Assembly (NCBI GenBank): GCA_022539475.1
Contig: VCMS01000515.1
Coordinates: 1 to 34,843, forward strand
Direction: 5' to 3'
DNA length: 34,843 bases
DNA from: Gracilaria domingensis
Taxonomy: Eukaryota; Rhodophyta; Florideophyceae; Gracilariales; Gracilariaceae
In this document: positions 34,366-34,843 of the stretch, piece after piece
Position numbering within the stretch: position 1 is the stretch's first letter
Layout of the letters: each line of letters begins with the position of its first letter
Notes under the pieces: generated by a model
Database searches by the model: none
What the model saw: only the letters and a program-made list of their open reading frames with translations
Told to the model about the DNA's origin: nothing
Translations under genes and position numbers: made by a program

Positions 34366-34843
34366 TCTGCGGAGGTTGCGATTCCGCAGGGGCGGCTACA
34401 GTTCCACCATTCGATGGCACGTTTCCTGGTTTCCAGGCTGAGTCTCCGCCTTCGCACGAAGGTACGATTTGTCGGGAACACGTTCCCGCTCGGCGGGCGT
34501 CAACGACTCATACTGAGGCACTATCTTCGCCATATCCCGTATGGGCATTAAGCAATTCGGAGCGATGTGCCCTGGCCTGTAACAGGTATGACAAATAAGG
34601 TGACGAAGAAGATCCGCGTTGGGGGCCGGCGCTCCTGTCGAGGAGGATACGGGTCCCTCCATCCAGGGCGTTGGCTTCGATATCCGCCAGAGTGCGGCAC
34701 GGGCAATGCCTGGGACTTGACGTCCGGCGTACAGAGCGGGTCGTCCGTGCCACTGTAGACTGCTCGTCGTCGACGGGCAATTCCGAACTCGCATTGAACC
34801 ATCGTCCTGTAACAGGTGCAGGTTATCATAACCCCGCTTGAAC
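34340..34843 (-). pseudogene. Gag C-terminal part (element 3), frame broken, cut by window end
   Basis: Matches the last ~170 residues of the intact Gag at 21031-23040, including the zinc knuckle (CHTCYRPGHIAPNC), but split over several frames. Relative to element 2 I count at least six single-base gains or losses between 34420 and 34843. Since the rest of the element is almost identical to its twin, these clustered indels look like low-quality sequence near a contig end rather than real mutations. Functionally it would be the same nucleocapsid region. Confidence 0.75.

Larger units (their letters stand above)
25600..34843 (-). mobile_element. Ty3/gypsy chromodomain retrotransposon 3, near-identical twin, cut by window end
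   Basis: Starts with its 3' LTR (25600-26456) and repeats the interior of element 2 at a nearly constant offset of 13,309-13,310 bp: PPT, antisense frame, hairpin cluster, chromodomain frame, pol and the last part of gag. Only about twenty substitutions separate the two interiors over roughly 8 kb, nine of them in one 180-bp patch. This points to very recent transposition or duplication. The 5' LTR is outside the window. Confidence 0.9.

Overview
The window looks like a repeat-rich, gene-poor stretch of a eukaryotic genome. An oomycete (Phytophthora-like) is my best guess from the style of the chromodomain-bearing Ty3/gypsy elements, the intron-less host gene and the nested repeats; that is inference, not proof. 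There is no bacterial gene organisation. Almost everything recognisable is transposon, and nearly all of it lies on the minus strand.

Layout. (1) 1-7175: a decayed Ty3/gypsy element on the minus strand, cut by the window start inside integrase. It shows integrase, RT-RNase H, protease and gag remnants, a primer-binding site (6631-6648) and a 5' LTR (6654-7175). A 1013-bp solo LTR (2166-3178, target duplication ACCAC) is nested in its pol. (2) 7176-10325: AT-rich DNA in which I see no gene. (3) 10326-11096 (minus): the only convincing host gene, a TcmP/LCMT-type SAM-dependent methyltransferase. (4) 11415-12261: what looks like the 5' end of a Ty1/copia-type element (LTR, initiator-tRNA-like PBS, leader), cut off by the next element. 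(5) 12262-24062: a complete-looking 11.8-kb Ty3/gypsy element, minus strand, with LTRs at both ends. (6) 24063-25599: an internal piece of a hAT transposase gene. (7) 25600-34843: a second, nearly identical copy of the same gypsy element, running out of the window inside gag.

The twin elements are the interesting part. In sense order each has LTR, PBS, gag (coiled coil, capsid-like region, CCHC knuckle), pol (protease, RT, RNase H, DD35E integrase, GPY module), a separate overlapping reading frame ending in a chromodomain, a non-coding stretch with six small hairpins, and then a long open reading frame on the OPPOSITE strand (599 aa in the intact copy, 26510-28309) just before the 3' LTR. That antisense frame matches no family I know. 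It is bracketed by two direct copies of the polypurine tract, and a TATA-like box sits at its first ATG.

A second theme is an unusual density of short perfect inverted repeats (4-10 bp stems, 3-6 nt loops). Some change in a stem-preserving way between LTR copies. Parts of the window (around the N run at 13371-13401 and the last ~500 bp) carry clustered single-base indels that look like sequence error. The two flanks of the complete element do not share a target duplication, so the join on its left side may be a rearrangement or a misassembly.
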